A program made the translations under genes and the position numbers. Below the pieces are notes generated by a model that searched no databases, had not been told where the DNA came from, and saw nothing but the letters and a program-made list of their open reading frames with translations. A stretch of 64,000 nt of DNA from Synechococcus sp. MW101C3 (GTDB lineage: Bacteria; Cyanobacteriota; Cyanobacteriia; PCC-6307; Cyanobiaceae). Each line of letters opens with the position of its first letter. Position 1 is the stretch's first letter. Below are positions 8,300-18,097 of this stretch, piece after piece. The stretch is taken from assembly GCF_002252635.1 (NCBI RefSeq), contig NZ_NQKX01000010.1, positions 62,001 through 126,000 on the forward strand, written 5' to 3'.

Positions 8300-8414
8300 G
8301 ACATCGCCCTGACATCCACCCCCTGGCCGCCGCAGGCGCTCCTGCTGAGCGCCACAGACGTCACCGCCTGCTGACGCGCCACTATGAACGGTCGCAACAA
8401 TCGGAAGAAAACCT

Positions 8415-8420
8415 TATGAT
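8415..8420 (+). promoter_or_regulatory. Candidate -10 box of the DUF1815 gene
   Basis: TATGAT matches the sigma70 -10 consensus in five of six positions and lies 24 bp before the proposed ATG at 8445. No good -35 box is visible 16-18 bp upstream. Assigned from sequence only. Confidence 0.35.
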
Positions 8421-8444
8421 CGGGCGGACCAACGGTTCCGCGTG

Positions 8445-8843
8445 ATGTTTACCCGTCTGGCTGAGCAATACCGCTCGCTGGCTCAGGATCTCGTCATGAG
8501 CCTTCAGGCTCTTGCCAGCAGCCTGCAGCGCAAAGGGCTGGTGGCTACCTGCTACGTCTGCGGAGACGGCCAGGAGCGGCAAGGCGCTTCCTTCGTCGCA
8601 GACCTGGGGGATACCCACACCATCCGCTTTCTGGTGTCTGACTGCGGCATCAGCTGGGTGGAATCGCGCAATGGTCACGAGCTGGTACGGCTGGACGGGG
8701 CCGATGCGATCCAGGAACTGCAACGGGTGACCGCGTTCCTGCAACAGGTTCCCGCCGACGGCAACGCCATAAAGACTGCGGACCAACGGCAGGCTGTGCT
8801 GATCAGCGCAACGTCCCAACCCCTCGAGGAATTGGTGGGGTGA
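8445..8843 (+). CDS. DUF1815 family protein
   Basis: A soluble protein of about 132 residues matching the cyanobacterial DUF1815 family. It opens with MFTRLAEQYRSLAQDLVMSLQALA and continues with a CYVCGDG pair of cysteines and a conserved core (HTIRFLVSDCGISWVE). The family has no assigned biochemical role. A GTG directly precedes the ATG at 8442; the ATG is preferred because family members begin MFxRLAEQYRSL. A TATGAT box lies shortly upstream, which suggests its own promoter. Two long inverted repeats lie downstream, between this gene and convergent recA. Confidence 0.8.
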   Translation: MFTRLAEQYRSLAQDLVMSLQALASSLQRKGLVATCYVCGDGQERQGASFVADLGDTHTIRFLVSDCGISWVESRNGHELVRLDGADAIQELQRVTAFLQQVPADGNAIKTADQRQAVLISATSQPLEELVG

Positions 8844-8982
8844 CCAGCTCGGCTGAGCGGGTGAGTCCCTGGCGTTCTGGGGACAGTCGACCCACGGGTG
8901 TACGCCTCTGCTCAACTTCTGAGCTGCTGAGCTGCTCGTGTACTGACCGGAAGGCTGGTTCTTCGGAAGGCTGAATTGAGCC

Positions 8983-9013
8983 CAGTGCTGAGGCGCAGGA
9001 CGCCTCAGCACTG
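8983..9013. terminator. Perfect 13-bp inverted repeat, candidate bidirectional terminator
   Basis: CAGTGCTGAGGCG and CGCCTCAGCACTG pair perfectly around a 5-nt loop (CAGGA). No U-tract follows on either strand, so intrinsic termination would be weak. It is placed where the DUF1815 and recA transcripts converge. Confidence 0.5.
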
Positions 9014-9056
9014 GACCGGTGAGCTGGACAGCTGGCTGGGAATCGGAGGGAGCGTT

Positions 9057-9099
9057 CCAGCTGCGGCCAGCTTTCAGGCCGATGGCTGGCCGCAGCTGG
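9057..9099. repeat. Perfect 15-bp inverted repeat with 13-nt loop
   Basis: CCAGCTGCGGCCAGC is repeated as its exact reverse complement GCTGGCCGCAGCTGG after 13 nt. It sits about 140 bp downstream of the recA stop. A U-tract is absent, so it may stabilise the recA mRNA 3' end or be a repeat family rather than a classic terminator. Confidence 0.55.
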
Positions 9100-9241
9100 C
9101 TCTCGTTGCCGTCGAGACTTCACCTGGATTTCCGCACCACGCTGGGGCGATCCGGGCTCTCTGTCGATGCCCGAATCACCCTTTCAATCCCCCGCCCCGC
9201 TGATACGGCTGGAATGGTGGGGCTGGGCCTGCGGCCTGCCC

Positions 9242-10444
9242 TCAGCGCGCAGCCAGACCAGCCACCTCCACGGCGTCATCCGCGTCGGAGCCGTCGTCGG
9301 CCTCAGCCTCAGCCGCAGCCAGCTTTGCCGCCGCCGCCGCCAGGGGCTTGACGGAATTGGCCGTCACATCGGCGCCTTCGGTGAGCTTGCGGCGCACGAT
9401 CGCTTCGATCGCCTCCTTCTGGGTGGGGTTCTGCTCCAACCAGGTGATGGTGTTGTCGCGCCCCTGGCCGATGTTGTCGCCCTCGTAGCTGTACCAGGCA
9501 CCCTTGCGGACCACCACGGCCGTTTCCTCGGCCAGATCCAGCAGACAGCCCAGGGTGCTGATGCCGCGGCCAAAGAGAATGTCGAACTCAGCGATGCGGA
9601 AGGGGGGCGCCACTTTGTTCTTCGCCACCTTCACCTTGGCCCGGATGCCGTACTCCTCGGTGCCACGCTTGAGGGTCTGAATGCGGCGGATGTCGAGGCG
9701 AACCGAGGCATAGAACTTGAGCGCGTTGCCTCCCGTGGTGGTTTCCGGGTTGCCGTAGGTCACCCCGATCTTTTGCCGCAACTGGTTCAGGAAAATCACC
9801 GTGCAGCCGGATTTGCCGATGTTGCCGGTGATCTTGCGCATGGCCTGACTCATCAGACGGGCCTGACTGCCCACCGCCAGGTCGCCCATCTCCCCTTCGA
9901 TCTCCGCCCGTGGGGTGAGCGCCGCCACCGAGTCGACCACAACGATGTCGACGGCCGCAGAACGCACCAGCTGATCCACGATCTCGAGCGCCATTTCGCC
10001 GGTGTCCGGCTGGGAGACCAGCAGGTTCTCCACATCGACCCCGAGGGCCGCCGCATAGACCGGATCCAGGGCATGCTCGGCGTCGACGAAGGCCGCCACG
10101 CCACCACGGCGCTGGGCTTCGGCGATCGCATGCAGCGTGAGCGTGGTTTTCCCCGAACTCTCGGGACCGTAGATCTCCACCACCCGGCCCTTGGGATAGC
10201 CGCCACCGAGGGCAAGATCAAGAGTGAGCGCGCCGGTGGAAACGGTTTCGACCCGCATGCGGGAAGCATCCCCGAGGCGCATGATCGAACCCTTGCCGAA
10301 GTTGCGCTCGATCTGACCGAGTACGAGGTCAAGGGCCTTGTCGCGGGCGGCGGCGGCGGAACCGAGGGCAGCGGCCGACGATCCGGCGGCGGCGGAGCGG
10401 GGATGAGCGGCCCTGAGGTCGGTGCTCTTGGGGTCGGCAGGCAT
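9242..10444 (-). CDS. recA: Recombinase RecA
   Basis: A 400-residue RecA, somewhat longer than the ~355 typical of many bacteria because of an Ala/Ser-rich N-terminal extension (about 1-33) and an acidic Ala-rich C-terminal tail. Walker [10 protein letters not shown] lies at about 93-101. Walker B ([12 protein letters not shown]), the L1/L2 loop regions (EMGD...[30 protein letters not shown]) and [11 protein letters not shown] are all intact. It forms filaments on ssDNA, drives strand exchange and triggers LexA autocleavage. ATG 10444 is preferred over a TTG two codons earlier. A candidate SOS box lies about 130 bp upstream. The next gene upstream on the same strand is a HAD phosphatase. Confidence 0.97.
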   Translation of the reverse strand: MPADPKSTDLRAAHPRSAAAGSSAAALGSAAAARDKALDLVLGQIERNFGKGSIMRLGDASRMRVETVSTGALTLDLALGGGYPKGRVVEIYGPESSGKTTLTLHAIAEAQRRGGVAAFVDAEHALDPVYAAALGVDVENLLVSQPDTGEMALEIVDQLVRSAAVDIVVVDSVAALTPRAEIEGEMGDLAVGSQARLMSQAMRKITGNIGKSGCTVIFLNQLRQKIGVTYGNPETTTGGNALKFYASVRLDIRRIQTLKRGTEEYGIRAKVKVAKNKVAPPFRIAEFDILFGRGISTLGCLLDLAEETAVVVRKGAWYSYEGDNIGQGRDNTITWLEQNPTQKEAIEAIVRRKLTEGADVTANSVKPLAAAAAKLAAAEAEADDGSDADDAVEVAGLAAR

Positions 10445-10549
10445 GGTCAACGGTGGGTGAGAGAACAGGCCGCTGATCGAGACGTCCGAAGCGGGACATC
10501 CTGCGGCCTCAAAGGCACAGGTGCCACCGAATCGGGTGGACGTATCAGG

Positions 10550-10561
10550 CCGGCGCGCCGG
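10550..10561. repeat. 12-bp GC-rich palindrome in the recA leader
   Basis: CCGGCGCGCCGG is its own reverse complement and lies about 105 bp upstream of the recA ATG, just downstream of the predicted promoter. It could form a short leader hairpin. The role is unknown. Confidence 0.35.
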
Positions 10562-10568
10562 ACAGGAA

Positions 10569-10584
10569 TTAGTACAGGCGTACG
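10569..10584 (-). promoter_or_regulatory. Candidate recA promoter -10 overlapping a LexA (SOS) box
   Basis: On the minus strand the sequence reads CGTACGCCTGTACTAA. The two GTAC half-sites with 4-nt spacing match the cyanobacterial LexA box (RGTACNNNDGTWCB) at all but one position. TACTAA overlaps it as a plausible -10 element. This is the architecture expected for LexA repression of recA. Spacing to the ATG is about 125 bp. Confidence 0.55.
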
Positions 10585-10592
10585 CTAGCGGA

Positions 10593-11354
10593 TCAGGGCC
10601 AGGTCGCCAAGGGGGCCGCGAACCGCTCCGGGCGGAGCAGGGCGATGCCCGGCGGCAGGCCGGTCAGATCAGCCGCGCGCACGTACCCCCACGACACCAG
10701 AAAGCAGCGCACGGAGGTCAATCCTGGCGTGGCCCGCACCTGCTCCAGGGTGGGGCGCCTGTCTTCGATGAACCAGATCGGCCTGTTCAGCGACCGCAAC
10801 TGGAGCAGAACCTCCGGCTTCGGCCCCTGCTCATGACCGAACAGCTGCCAGGGCTCAAGGCCCTCGGCAGAAAGCAGCTCAGCGGCGAAGGCCGCCCCCT
10901 TGGTGGTCAGCACCGCCCAATCGGCCGCCTCGCCGCGCAGGGCCCGCAGCCGCTCCGGCACGCCGAGGTAGGGGCGGTGCAGTGCAAGCCAGGCGCTGCG
11001 GTCGGTGGCGATGGCCTCGCGGCGCACGAGCTCCAGCACCTCCTGCAGCTGGGAGGGATGCCACTCCCAGCGCTCCAGAGCACGGTCCAGAGCACCGCCG
11101 TAGTCAGCCAGGGTGTCGCTGAGCCGATGGTCGTCGCGGCCCAGCTCAGCGGCCAGCAGCACCATCTCCCAGCCCTTGTGGATCAGGGGCCGCAGCTGGG
11201 CAAAGCCGGGCGGCGCCGACACGGGCAGGTGAAGGTCGGGGCGCAGCCGCAGAGCAGCCCGGCGGGCGCTCCACCAGTACTCGGCCATGCCGTCGACCAG
11301 CACCCCGTCAAAATCGAACACCAGCAGGGGGCTGGAGGACACAGGGGAGCTCAA
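10593..11354 (-). CDS. HAD-superfamily hydrolase (phosphatase-like)
   Basis: A 253-residue HAD hydrolase. Motif I is DFDGVLVDG (Asp14 nucleophile, Asp16 acid/base). A C1-type helical cap occupies the middle, and motif II is VLTTKGAAF (Thr). Motif III Lys is probably in GPKPEVLL, and motif IV is IEDRRPTL. This resembles the phosphoglycolate-phosphatase-like branch, but the cap gives no clear substrate, so the product should stay generic. It lies upstream of recA on the same strand with about 150 bp between, including the recA promoter, and just downstream of tRNA-Gln. Confidence 0.8.
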   Translation of the reverse strand: MSSPVSSSPLLVFDFDGVLVDGMAEYWWSARRAALRLRPDLHLPVSAPPGFAQLRPLIHKGWEMVLLAAELGRDDHRLSDTLADYGGALDRALERWEWHPSQLQEVLELVRREAIATDRSAWLALHRPYLGVPERLRALRGEAADWAVLTTKGAAFAAELLSAEGLEPWQLFGHEQGPKPEVLLQLRSLNRPIWFIEDRRPTLEQVRATPGLTSVRCFLVSWGYVRAADLTGLPPGIALLRPERFAAPLATWP

Positions 11355-11367
11355 AGGAGTGTCAGAA

Positions 11368-11439
11368 CTGGGCCGCTAGGATTCGAACCTAGGAATGGCG
11401 GGACCAAAACCCGCTGCCTTACCACTTGGCGACGGCCCA
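11368..11439 (-). tRNA. trnQ: tRNA-Gln(UUG)
   Basis: A 72-nt cloverleaf on the minus strand. The acceptor arms TGGGCCG/CGGCCCA pair with discriminator G, the anticodon loop is TTTTGGT with anticodon TTG, and the T-loop is GGTTCGAATCC. CCA is not encoded. It decodes CAA/CAG glutamine codons. It lies in the same orientation as its neighbours, directly upstream of the HAD gene. Confidence 0.95.
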
Positions 11440-11594
11440 ACGCGCAGTTGTGGGGTGGTCCGGGGAAGAGGGCCCGCAGGCCGCCAACGCAGTGGAACAC
11501 CCGACGCCCGGGATCCAGATAGTTACCCACAGCGAGCCGTCCTTCGTCAATCTCCCGCTGTGCTGACAGGGATCACGGCAGCTGATGGCAGCGC

Positions 11595-13301
11595 TCAGCG
11601 CGGGAACACACGCAACCGCAGCTCCCCGCCGCTGCCGAACTCGGCACAGCGCAATCCATAGCGGCGCACCTGCTCCGCCTGAATCTGGCGGACGCGGGCG
11701 CTGCGGGGCAGCAACTCCACCGGGCAGCCGCGGGGCACCACCACCTGTTCCACAGCCAGACGGCATTCCTCCATGGCGCCGTAGGCGTCGTCCGGCAGTA
11801 CCTGCAGCGGCGCCACCCCATCCGGCTGGCGCCGCCGCAGCAGCCGCTCGAGACCTCGCTGGATCTGATGCAGGCTGTCGGACTTGATCACCAGGATCGG
11901 CACGCCGTGGAGCTGGGCCTGCCGCCGCACCTCCGGGTCCTGGCCCAGCTGGTTGCGCACGGTGAGCACCGCATCCGCCTGCTCCAGATCAACAACCTGC
12001 TCAACGGCATAGCGGCGGCTGCGCACCGCCTGATCCAGCAGCGCAGCGCTGATGCCGCAGCTGAACAGGCGCAGGGTCGTCGCTGCCGGCTCCACCGCTG
12101 GGCGCCGGTGCGGCGCGGGCATGGATGGGTCGGGCAGAGGCACCGGCGCCAGGGGCGGGGCCGGATCCGGCCGCCGTAGCTCGCGGCGTGGCGCTGGTGG
12201 CTCTGCGCGCGTCAAGCGGGGTGGGGCCGGAGGAGTGGCCGCGTCTTCGAGCCGCACGCGGCCGGAAGCATCGCATTCGCGCACCTGGGGGCGGGCAGGC
12301 TGCCCCCGAAGCTGGAAATCCACCGTGCGGGCCACGTCACGGTGCACCAGCCAACGGCTGCGGCTGTGCATCTCCACCGCCAGCGGGAAGGTGGGGTCGG
12401 CACAGCGCTCCAGCACGGTCTTCTGGGAGCCGCGCCGCCGCGCTTCCTCATCACCGAGCGTGACCGACTGAATGCCGCCGATCAGGTCGCAGAGGGTGGG
12501 GTTCTTGATCAGGTTGGCCAACTCATTGCCGTGGGCCGTGGCCACCAGCTGCACCCCCCGTTCGGCGATCGTGCGGGCCGCCTGAGCCTCCAGCAACGTG
12601 CCGATCTCATCGATCACGATGACTTCCGGCATGTGGTTCTCCACCGCCTCGATCATCACCTGATGCTGCAGCTCGGGGCGCGCCACCTGCATGCGGCGGG
12701 CCCGGCCGATGGCGGGGTGGGGAATGTCACCGTCGCCGGCGATCTCGTTGCTCGTGTCGATCACCACCACGCGGCGTTCCAGGTCGTCCGCCAGCACACG
12801 GGCAATCTCCCGCAGGGCCGTGGTCTTGCCGACACCGGGACGCCCCATCAGCAGCAGCGACTGACCGGAATCCAGCAGATCCCGCACCATCGCCACCGTG
12901 CCGTACACAGCGCGGCCCACCCGGCAGGTGAGACCCACCACATCGCCGGTGCGGTTGCGGATGGCGCTGATGCGGTGCAGGGTGCGCTCGATGCCCGCCC
13001 GGTTGTCGCCGCCGAAATGGCCGAGCCGTTCCACCACGGCCGCCAGGTCCGAGCGGTCGATCGGCTGATCGGTGAGGGCAATGGCGCGCCCGGGGTAGCG
13101 GGCCTCAGGACAACGACCAAGATCCAGCACCACCTCGAGCAGCTGGTCGCGGCTCTCCGCGGCGGCGAAGGCCTCGCGCACCCGCTCCGGCAGCACCGCC
13201 AGCAGCGCTTCGAGATCGTCGGTCACCCGTTGCGGCGAAAGGGCGACCTCAGGGGCGCCGGCGTGAGCCAGGGCGAGGGGGGCAGCGTCGGGAGCTTGCA
13301 T
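11595..13301 (-). CDS. ycf45: AAA ATPase with C-terminal R3H domain (Ycf45/SpoIIIAA-like)
   Basis: A 568-residue protein of the plastid Ycf45 type. An N-terminal domain of about 140 residues (with [14 protein letters not shown]) precedes a RecA/SpoIIIAA-like ATPase with Walker [10 protein letters not shown] (153-161) and Walker [12 protein letters not shown] (225-235). A Pro/Arg-rich linker of roughly 60 residues follows. The C-terminal part ends in an R3H-like domain ([22 protein letters not shown]), predicted to bind single-stranded nucleic acid. The biological role is unknown in cyanobacteria. The start ATG 13301 lies 32 bp after the ldpA stop, so it is probably co-transcribed with ndhN-ldpA. 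Confidence 0.85.
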   Translation of the reverse strand: MQAPDAAPLALAHAGAPEVALSPQRVTDDLEALLAVLPERVREAFAAAESRDQLLEVVLDLGRCPEARYPGRAIALTDQPIDRSDLAAVVERLGHFGGDNRAGIERTLHRISAIRNRTGDVVGLTCRVGRAVYGTVAMVRDLLDSGQSLLLMGRPGVGKTTALREIARVLADDLERRVVVIDTSNEIAGDGDIPHPAIGRARRMQVARPELQHQVMIEAVENHMPEVIVIDEIGTLLEAQAARTIAERGVQLVATAHGNELANLIKNPTLCDLIGGIQSVTLGDEEARRRGSQKTVLERCADPTFPLAVEMHSRSRWLVHRDVARTVDFQLRGQPARPQVRECDASGRVRLEDAATPPAPPRLTRAEPPAPRRELRRPDPAPPLAPVPLPDPSMPAPHRRPAVEPAATTLRLFSCGISAALLDQAVRSRRYAVEQVVDLEQADAVLTVRNQLGQDPEVRRQAQLHGVPILVIKSDSLHQIQRGLERLLRRRQPDGVAPLQVLPDDAYGAMEECRLAVEQVVVPRGCPVELLPRSARVRQIQAEQVRRYGLRCAEFGSGGELRLRVFPR

Positions 13302-13333
13302 GACCCATCACTCCAGGACTGCCGTTCTAGCCA

Positions 13334-14470
13334 TCAGGAAGCCAGCCACGGGCCGACCAGCGCCCGGGCCCTTGCCAGCGCCTCGGTCCAGAGGTCCGCA
13401 TCGTCAAGCAGCCGTGTGCCCCGTCGCTCGGCCTCCACCAGCAGCGGCTGCAGCTGACGGCGGGCCATTCCACCGAAGGCCACACCGGCGCTGAGGCGCC
13501 GCGCCTCCGCCGCCGAGCCCGCCAGACGACGCAGCAGCTCCAGGGTGTGGCCGTTGGTGCCACCCGCCAGTTGCAGGGGCCCCGGTGGTGCCCAGGGCCG
13601 CAGCGCCGCCAGCAGCCGCACCGCGGCATGGGCCGTGCCGTCCCCCACATCGCCGCTCATCGGCCGGCCATCGAGCTGCCAGAGGGGCCGCAACCCCGCC
13701 GCTCTAAGGCGCGCGAACCGCTGCCAGAGCTCCGCCGCCAGACCCTCCACCCCTGGACGTTCCATGCCTGCAGATTCCGCACCTGAACCGTCCACGCCGT
13801 CAGCCACCGCCTGCCTGCGGCCGTTGGAGGGCGCTTCCCAGCCGCAACTCACCGACAGGCGCTGCAGGGGCAGTCGCGCAGCCACCACCTGGTCGAGACG
13901 CTGAGCGAAAGCGGCGCCTCGGCCCGGCTGGGTGTGAATCTCCACCGCATCCGGCCGCAGCGCTTCCAGCAGAGGGGTCACAGCCTCCGCCGGCAGCGCA
14001 TGCTCCCTGGCCGCGATCAGGCCGAGGGGGCAGGCCGGCAGGCAGCGGCCGCAGCCATAGCAGCGCTCGTCGATCACACCGCCGCTCTCGCCGATGGCCA
14101 GGGCCGGGCACACCCGCGCGCAGGGTCGGGGGCAGGACGGCGGACAACGCTCCGGATCGAAGTGGGCCTTGCGGAAATGGGGGTCGGCGCCATCGCTGAG
14201 GCTCAGCATCAGCCAGGGGGGACAGCCGCCAGCGGAGCGCTCCAGACCCCAGGCGATGCCGCGCCGCGCTGCCACCACCACAGCGGGATCGGCAGCCACA
14301 TCGATCGCCTGAACACCCGCCAGGGTGTAGATGCCGCAGAGATCGACGATCGCAGCCAGATCCTGGTTGCTGGCGCCGCAGATCAACTTGACCCAGCGGC
14401 CGGAGCGCAGCGCCTGCTCAGGCGGCAACGCACTGATCGAGCGGATGCCAGCGCAGCGACCTCGAGCCAC
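13334..14470 (-). CDS. ldpA: Circadian input Fe-S protein LdpA
   Basis: A 378-residue protein resembling LdpA, which senses redox state and links light input to circadian period. The N-terminal domain has [16 protein letters not shown] and [10 protein letters not shown] ferredoxin-like region follows with two cysteine clusters, [18 protein letters not shown] and [12 protein letters not shown], which suit 4Fe-4S clusters. The C-terminal domain is long and Arg/Ala-rich (LdpA C-terminal family). The proposed ATG overlaps the 3' end of ndhN by 53 bp; a shorter start nearer WVKLICG is possible. The ndhN-ldpA pairing fits redox coupling to the plastoquinone pool. Confidence 0.85.
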   Translation of the reverse strand: MARGRCAGIRSISALPPEQALRSGRWVKLICGASNQDLAAIVDLCGIYTLAGVQAIDVAADPAVVVAARRGIAWGLERSAGGCPPWLMLSLSDGADPHFRKAHFDPERCPPSCPRPCARVCPALAIGESGGVIDERCYGCGRCLPACPLGLIAAREHALPAEAVTPLLEALRPDAVEIHTQPGRGAAFAQRLDQVVAARLPLQRLSVSCGWEAPSNGRRQAVADGVDGSGAESAGMERPGVEGLAAELWQRFARLRAAGLRPLWQLDGRPMSGDVGDGTAHAAVRLLAALRPWAPPGPLQLAGGTNGHTLELLRRLAGSAAEARRLSAGVAFGGMARRQLQPLLVEAERRGTRLLDDADLWTEALARARALVGPWLAS

Positions 14471-14879
14471 CCATTTCCGCCACGATGCGCAGGCGCGGCT
14501 CCCTCTGGGTGAGCCCGCACAGGGCCGAGAGCTCTGCGGCGGAGAGCACCTGGGCTTCCAGCAGCCAGAGCAGGATCGGTTTGGTGCCTTCCAGCAGGGG
14601 GCCGAGCTGGGGCATCACCTGTTGGACGTCACCGACGGCAGCGGCATTGCCAACGCTGTGGTGGCCAAGGTGGGGCGGACGGATGCCATGCGACTGGAGC
14701 AGGAACACTTCGGGATCACCGAGGCCGCGGGCTGAAGTCATTTGTGCGCGGTAGCCGGCGGCGCGCAGACGCCGCATCAGCCGTGTCTCCGCACCACCTT
14801 CCAGGGGGGCATAGAGGGCCAGGGCACCAGCCTTCTCCAGATCCTCCCGAAAGCGACGGCCGGTAAGAAGGAGCGGCAT
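14418..14879 (-). CDS. ndhN: NAD(P)H-quinone oxidoreductase subunit N
   Basis: A 153-residue NDH-1 subunit specific to oxygenic phototrophs. It begins [20 protein letters not shown], then [38 protein letters not shown] and the terminal [16 protein letters not shown], all landmarks of NdhN. It joins the hydrophilic arm of the thylakoid NDH-1 complex for cyclic electron flow and respiration. An in-frame ATG three codons earlier (14888) exists, but MPLLLTG is the conserved start. It is the first gene of the ndhN-ldpA-ycf45 run. Confidence 0.93.
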   Translation of the reverse strand: MPLLLTGRRFREDLEKAGALALYAPLEGGAETRLMRRLRAAGYRAQMTSARGLGDPEVFLLQSHGIRPPHLGHHSVGNAAAVGDVQQVMPQLGPLLEGTKPILLWLLEAQVLSAAELSALCGLTQREPRLRIVAEMGGSRSLRWHPLDQCVAA

Positions 14880-15304
14880 GGAGGGCAATGCCAGGAACGG
14901 CGGCAGTCTGGCAGGACGCTTTCAGGAATAGGGGGTCGGACCATGCGGTACTGTGGATTCTTGTGCATGTGTTCTGTGCCCGTCCGCTAGCCGGGCCTCC
15001 GGAACCTTGCGCGGGTCCACCGCTGTCGGTGGATCCTCCCGGCCAGTTCGGCAACGAGCAGCTCTGCTGCCTCACCGCCGACGGGAAACTCGCCGTCCTC
15101 CGGCTACGGCCCGACGGAAAAGTCCCAGCCTGCTGTTTCGCCCACCGCTAGCCCCCGGCCCTGCCTGCCCGTCAGGCCATGGCCGGATGCTCCGTTTCCA
15201 CGGGATCCAGTCAAGCGGATCCAGCGCGTTCATCGATTCAGCCTCCAGGCGGCCCGTCATCTCCGGATGGTCTCGGCCGTGGTCCTGCTGGCGTTCTTCC
15301 CCCC
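14880..15304. other. Divergent control region between ndhN and rplC
   Basis: About 425 bp separating the minus-strand ndhN operon from the plus-strand ribosomal super-cluster. It must hold both promoters, but no convincing -35/-10 pair stands out; TACTGT at 14949 is a weak plus-strand -10 candidate. A compact hairpin lies at 15016-15033. No reliable small gene is visible. Confidence 0.5.
15016..15033 (+). promoter_or_regulatory. Hairpin in the rplC leader
   Basis: TCCACCG-CTGT-CGGTGGA forms a perfect 7-bp stem with a tetraloop about 270 bp before rplC. In other bacteria the S10 operon leader is the target of L4 autoregulation, so a leader structure here is plausible. The link is inference. 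Confidence 0.3.
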
Positions 15305-15952
15305 ATGTCCATCGGCATCCTCGGCAAGAAATTGGGCATGTCCCAGTTCTTCGCCCCCGACGGCAAGTCCATCCCGGTCACCGTGATCGAGGCGGGCCCC
15401 TGCCGCATCACCCAACTCAAAACCCCTGCCACCGACGGCTACACCGCCGCTCAGATCGGCTTTGGCGACATTCGCGAGAAGCTCGTCAACCGCCCGGCTG
15501 CGGGTCACCTGGCCAAATCCGGCAGTGAGCCCCTGCGGCACCTCACCGAGTACCGGCTCGATTCTGTCGAAGGCCTCGAACTCGGTGGCACGATCACGGT
15601 CGAAGGCTTCGAGCCCGGCCAGAAAGTCGATGTCAGCGGTGACACGATCGGCCGCGGTTTCAGTGGTTATCAGAAGCGCCACGGCTTCAGCCGCGGTCCG
15701 ATGACGCACGGTTCCAAGAACCACCGCGAACCCGGATCCACCGGCGCCGGCACCACCCCCGGTCGGGTCTACCCCGGCAAACGGATGGCAGGCCGCTACG
15801 GCGGCAAGCAGATCACCACCAAGGGTCTCGTCATTCTCAAGGTGGATGTCGAGCGCAACCTGCTGGTGGTGAAGGGTTCGGTGCCCGGCAAGCCCGGCGC
15901 CCTGCTCAACATCCGACCCGCTCGGCGGGTCGGTGACAAGGTCGCGAACTGA
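15305..15952 (+). CDS. rplC: 50S ribosomal protein L3
   Basis: A 215-residue L3 beginning [16 protein letters not shown], with the peptidyl-transferase-proximal loop [13 protein letters not shown] and [11 protein letters not shown]. It nucleates 50S assembly near the 3' end of 23S rRNA. It is the first gene of the S10-spc-alpha cluster; rpsJ, first in E. coli, is at the end of the str cluster here. The frame is open upstream to 15179, but the conserved N terminus fixes the start at ATG 15305. rplD follows after 11 bp. Confidence 0.97.
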   Translation: MSIGILGKKLGMSQFFAPDGKSIPVTVIEAGPCRITQLKTPATDGYTAAQIGFGDIREKLVNRPAAGHLAKSGSEPLRHLTEYRLDSVEGLELGGTITVEGFEPGQKVDVSGDTIGRGFSGYQKRHGFSRGPMTHGSKNHREPGSTGAGTTPGRVYPGKRMAGRYGGKQITTKGLVILKVDVERNLLVVKGSVPGKPGALLNIRPARRVGDKVAN

Positions 15953-15963
15953 GGATGTCAGCC

Positions 15964-16599
15964 ATGGTCAACTGTGTCGTTCGTGATTGGCAGGGCAAGG
16001 AAGCCGGCAAGGCCAGCCTTGATCTGAGGGTCGCCAAGGAAGCCTCGGCCGGCGGCCTGCTGCAGCGCGCGGTCGTGCGCCAGCTCGCCCACGCCCGCCA
16101 GGGCACGGCCAGCAGCCTCACCCGCGCCGAAGTGCGTGGTGGCGGCCGCAAGCCCTACAAACAGAAAGGAACGGGTCGTGCGCGCCAGGGCTCGATCCGC
16201 ACCCCGCTCCGCCCCGGTGGCGGCGTGGTGTTCGGGCCCAAGCCCCGCACCTACAGCCTGGCGATGAACCGCAAGGAGCGTCGCCTGGCGCTGCGCACCG
16301 CCCTGATCAGCCGGGCCGCCGACATGGTGGTGGTGCAAGGCTTCGGCGCGGCGCTGGAGCAGCCGAAAACCCGCGAAATCGTCGCTGCTCTGCAGCGCTG
16401 GGACATCCCCGCCGGCGCCAAGGTGCTGCTGGTGCTGGATGCCCCCACCGATGTGGTCCGCCTGTCGGTCCGCAACCTCGAAAACGTGAAACTGATCGCC
16501 GCCGATCAGCTGAATGTCTTCGACTTGCTCAACGCCAGGAAGCTGGTGCTCAGCGAGGAAGCTCTCGCCAAGATCCAGGAGGTCTACGGAGATGACTGA
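15964..16599 (+). CDS. rplD: 50S ribosomal protein L4
   Basis: A 211-residue L4 with the exit-tunnel loop ([19 protein letters not shown]) and C-terminal [14 protein letters not shown]4 is an early assembly protein and in many bacteria represses its own operon. An ATG three codons upstream (15955) is in frame, but a GAGG sequence at 15951-15954 is well spaced for ATG 15964. [11 protein letters not shown] also matches the usual N terminus. The stop overlaps the rplW start (8 nt shared), indicating translational coupling. Confidence 0.95.
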   Translation: MVNCVVRDWQGKEAGKASLDLRVAKEASAGGLLQRAVVRQLAHARQGTASSLTRAEVRGGGRKPYKQKGTGRARQGSIRTPLRPGGGVVFGPKPRTYSLAMNRKERRLALRTALISRAADMVVVQGFGAALEQPKTREIVAALQRWDIPAGAKVLLVLDAPTDVVRLSVRNLENVKLIAADQLNVFDLLNARKLVLSEEALAKIQEVYGDD

Positions 16600-16894
16600 A
16601 CGTTTCGCCAACCGGCTGGCGGATGTGATCCGGCGCCCGCTGATCACCGAGAAAGCCACCCGCGCGCTCGAACTCAACCAGTACACCTTTGAGGTGGACC
16701 CCAGGGCTGCCAAGCCCGACATCAAGGCCGCCGTCGAGCACCTCTTCGATGTGCGCGTCATCGGCGTGAGCACCATGAATCCTCCTCGCCGTGCCCGGCG
16801 GGTCGGACGCTTCGCCGGCAAGCGCGCCCAGGTGAAAAAGGCGGTGGTGCGGCTCGCCGCAGGCAATGCCATCCAGCTGTTCCCCGAGGCCTGA
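16592..16894 (+). CDS. rplW: 50S ribosomal protein L23
   Basis: A 100-residue L23, which lines the exit of the peptide tunnel and docks trigger factor and SRP. Landmarks are [17 protein letters not shown] near the N terminus, [24 protein letters not shown], and [17 protein letters not shown]. The start codon lies inside the end of rplD, overlapping by 8 nt. rplB follows after 15 bp. Confidence 0.96.
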   Translation: MTERFANRLADVIRRPLITEKATRALELNQYTFEVDPRAAKPDIKAAVEHLFDVRVIGVSTMNPPRRARRVGRFAGKRAQVKKAVVRLAAGNAIQLFPEA

Positions 16895-16909
16895 GGGTTC
16901 TGAATCGTT

Positions 16910-17773
16910 ATGGCAATCCGCAACTACCGTCCCTACACCCCCGGCACCCGCACCCGGGTCGCCAGCGACTTCAGCGAAGTCACTGAGCGCAAGCCCGAAC
17001 GCAGCCTGGTGGTGGCCAAGCACCGCCGCAAAGGCCGCAACAACCGGGGCGTGATCACCTGCCGCCACCGTGGCGGTGGCCACAAGCGCCTTTATCGCCT
17101 GGTGGATTTCCGCCGCGACAAGCACGGCGTGGAGGCCCGCGTGGCCGCCATCCACTACGACCCGCACCGCAACGCGCGTCTGGCTCTGCTCTTCTACACC
17201 GATGGTGAGAAGCGCTACATCCTTGCTCCTGCAGGCATTGAAGTCGGTCAAACGGTGGTGTCCGGCCCCGGATCCCCGATTGAAACCGGCAATGCCCTGC
17301 CGCTCTCCTCAATTCCTCTGGGCTCCGCTGTCCACAACGTCGAGCTCTACGCCGGACGTGGTGGCCAGATGGTGCGCACCGCCGGCGCCAGCGCCCAGGT
17401 GATGGCCAAGGAAGGTGATTACGTCGCCCTCAAGCTGCCGTCCACCGAGGTTCGTCTCGTGCGCCGGGAGTGTTACGCCACCCTCGGTGAAGTGGGCAAC
17501 GCTGAAGTTCGCAACACGAGCCTCGGCAAAGCCGGTCGCAAGCGCTGGCTGGGGCGTCGCCCCGAAGTGCGCGGCAGTGTGATGAACCCCTGCGACCACC
17601 CCCACGGTGGTGGTGAGGGCCGCGCACCGATCGGCCGCTCCGGCCCGGTCACCCCCTGGGGCAAACCGGCCCTGGGCCTCAAAACCCGGAAGCGGAACAA
17701 ACCCAGCAATCGGTTTGTCCTGCGGAAACGTCGCCGCACCTCCAAACGGAGCCGTGGCGGACGGGATTCCTGA
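16910..17773 (+). CDS. rplB: 50S ribosomal protein L2
   Basis: A 287-residue L2, one of the most conserved 50S proteins and important for subunit joining and peptidyl transfer. It starts [14 protein letters not shown]. It contains the RNA-binding [19 protein letters not shown] and the C-terminal [20 protein letters not shown] with the conserved His. Length is slightly above the usual 275, as in other cyanobacteria. Confidence 0.98.
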   Translation: MAIRNYRPYTPGTRTRVASDFSEVTERKPERSLVVAKHRRKGRNNRGVITCRHRGGGHKRLYRLVDFRRDKHGVEARVAAIHYDPHRNARLALLFYTDGEKRYILAPAGIEVGQTVVSGPGSPIETGNALPLSSIPLGSAVHNVELYAGRGGQMVRTAGASAQVMAKEGDYVALKLPSTEVRLVRRECYATLGEVGNAEVRNTSLGKAGRKRWLGRRPEVRGSVMNPCDHPHGGGEGRAPIGRSGPVTPWGKPALGLKTRKRNKPSNRFVLRKRRRTSKRSRGGRDS

Positions 17774-17808
17774 TGGTCAACACTGTTTTGCTGTCTGCTT
17801 AAACCGCC

Positions 17809-18084
17809 ATGGGACGTTCACTCAAAAAAGGACCATTCGTCGCCGACCACCTGCTGCGCAAGGTCGAAGCGCAGAACAGCGCTGGCGACAAAACCGTGAT
17901 CAAAACCTGGTCGCGGGCTTCCACCATCCTGCCGATGATGATCGGCCACACGATTGCCGTTCACAACGGCAAGAGCCACGTGCCGGTGTATGTCACCGAG
18001 CAGATGGTGGGCCACAAGCTGGGGGAATTCGCCCCCACCCGCACCTTCCGGGGTCACATCAAAGACAAAAAAGGTGCCCGTTAA
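17809..18084 (+). CDS. rpsS: 30S ribosomal protein S19
   Basis: A 91-residue S19 starting [19 protein letters not shown], with the conserved [23 protein letters not shown] and the C-terminal [12 protein letters not shown]. It binds in the 30S head with S13 and contacts the A-site finger. A 35-bp spacer separates it from rplB; rplV follows after 13 bp. Confidence 0.98.
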   Translation: MGRSLKKGPFVADHLLRKVEAQNSAGDKTVIKTWSRASTILPMMIGHTIAVHNGKSHVPVYVTEQMVGHKLGEFAPTRTFRGHIKDKKGAR

Positions 18085-18097
18085 GGAGCGACACACC

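Larger units (their letters stand above)
8846..9241. other. Gene-free convergent interval between DUF1815 and recA
   Basis: About 400 bp between two convergent stop codons. It holds two perfect inverted repeats (8983-9013 and 9057-9099) and short CTGAGCTG-type repeats near 8915-8940. No convincing coding frame or tRNA-like structure is visible. Confidence 0.6.

Noticed and set aside
14943-14990. A 15-residue Cys-rich open frame (MRYCGFLCMCSVPVR) upstream of rplC
   Set aside because: Too short to judge, no clear ribosome site, and cysteine-rich short frames arise easily; no evidence of a leader peptide role.
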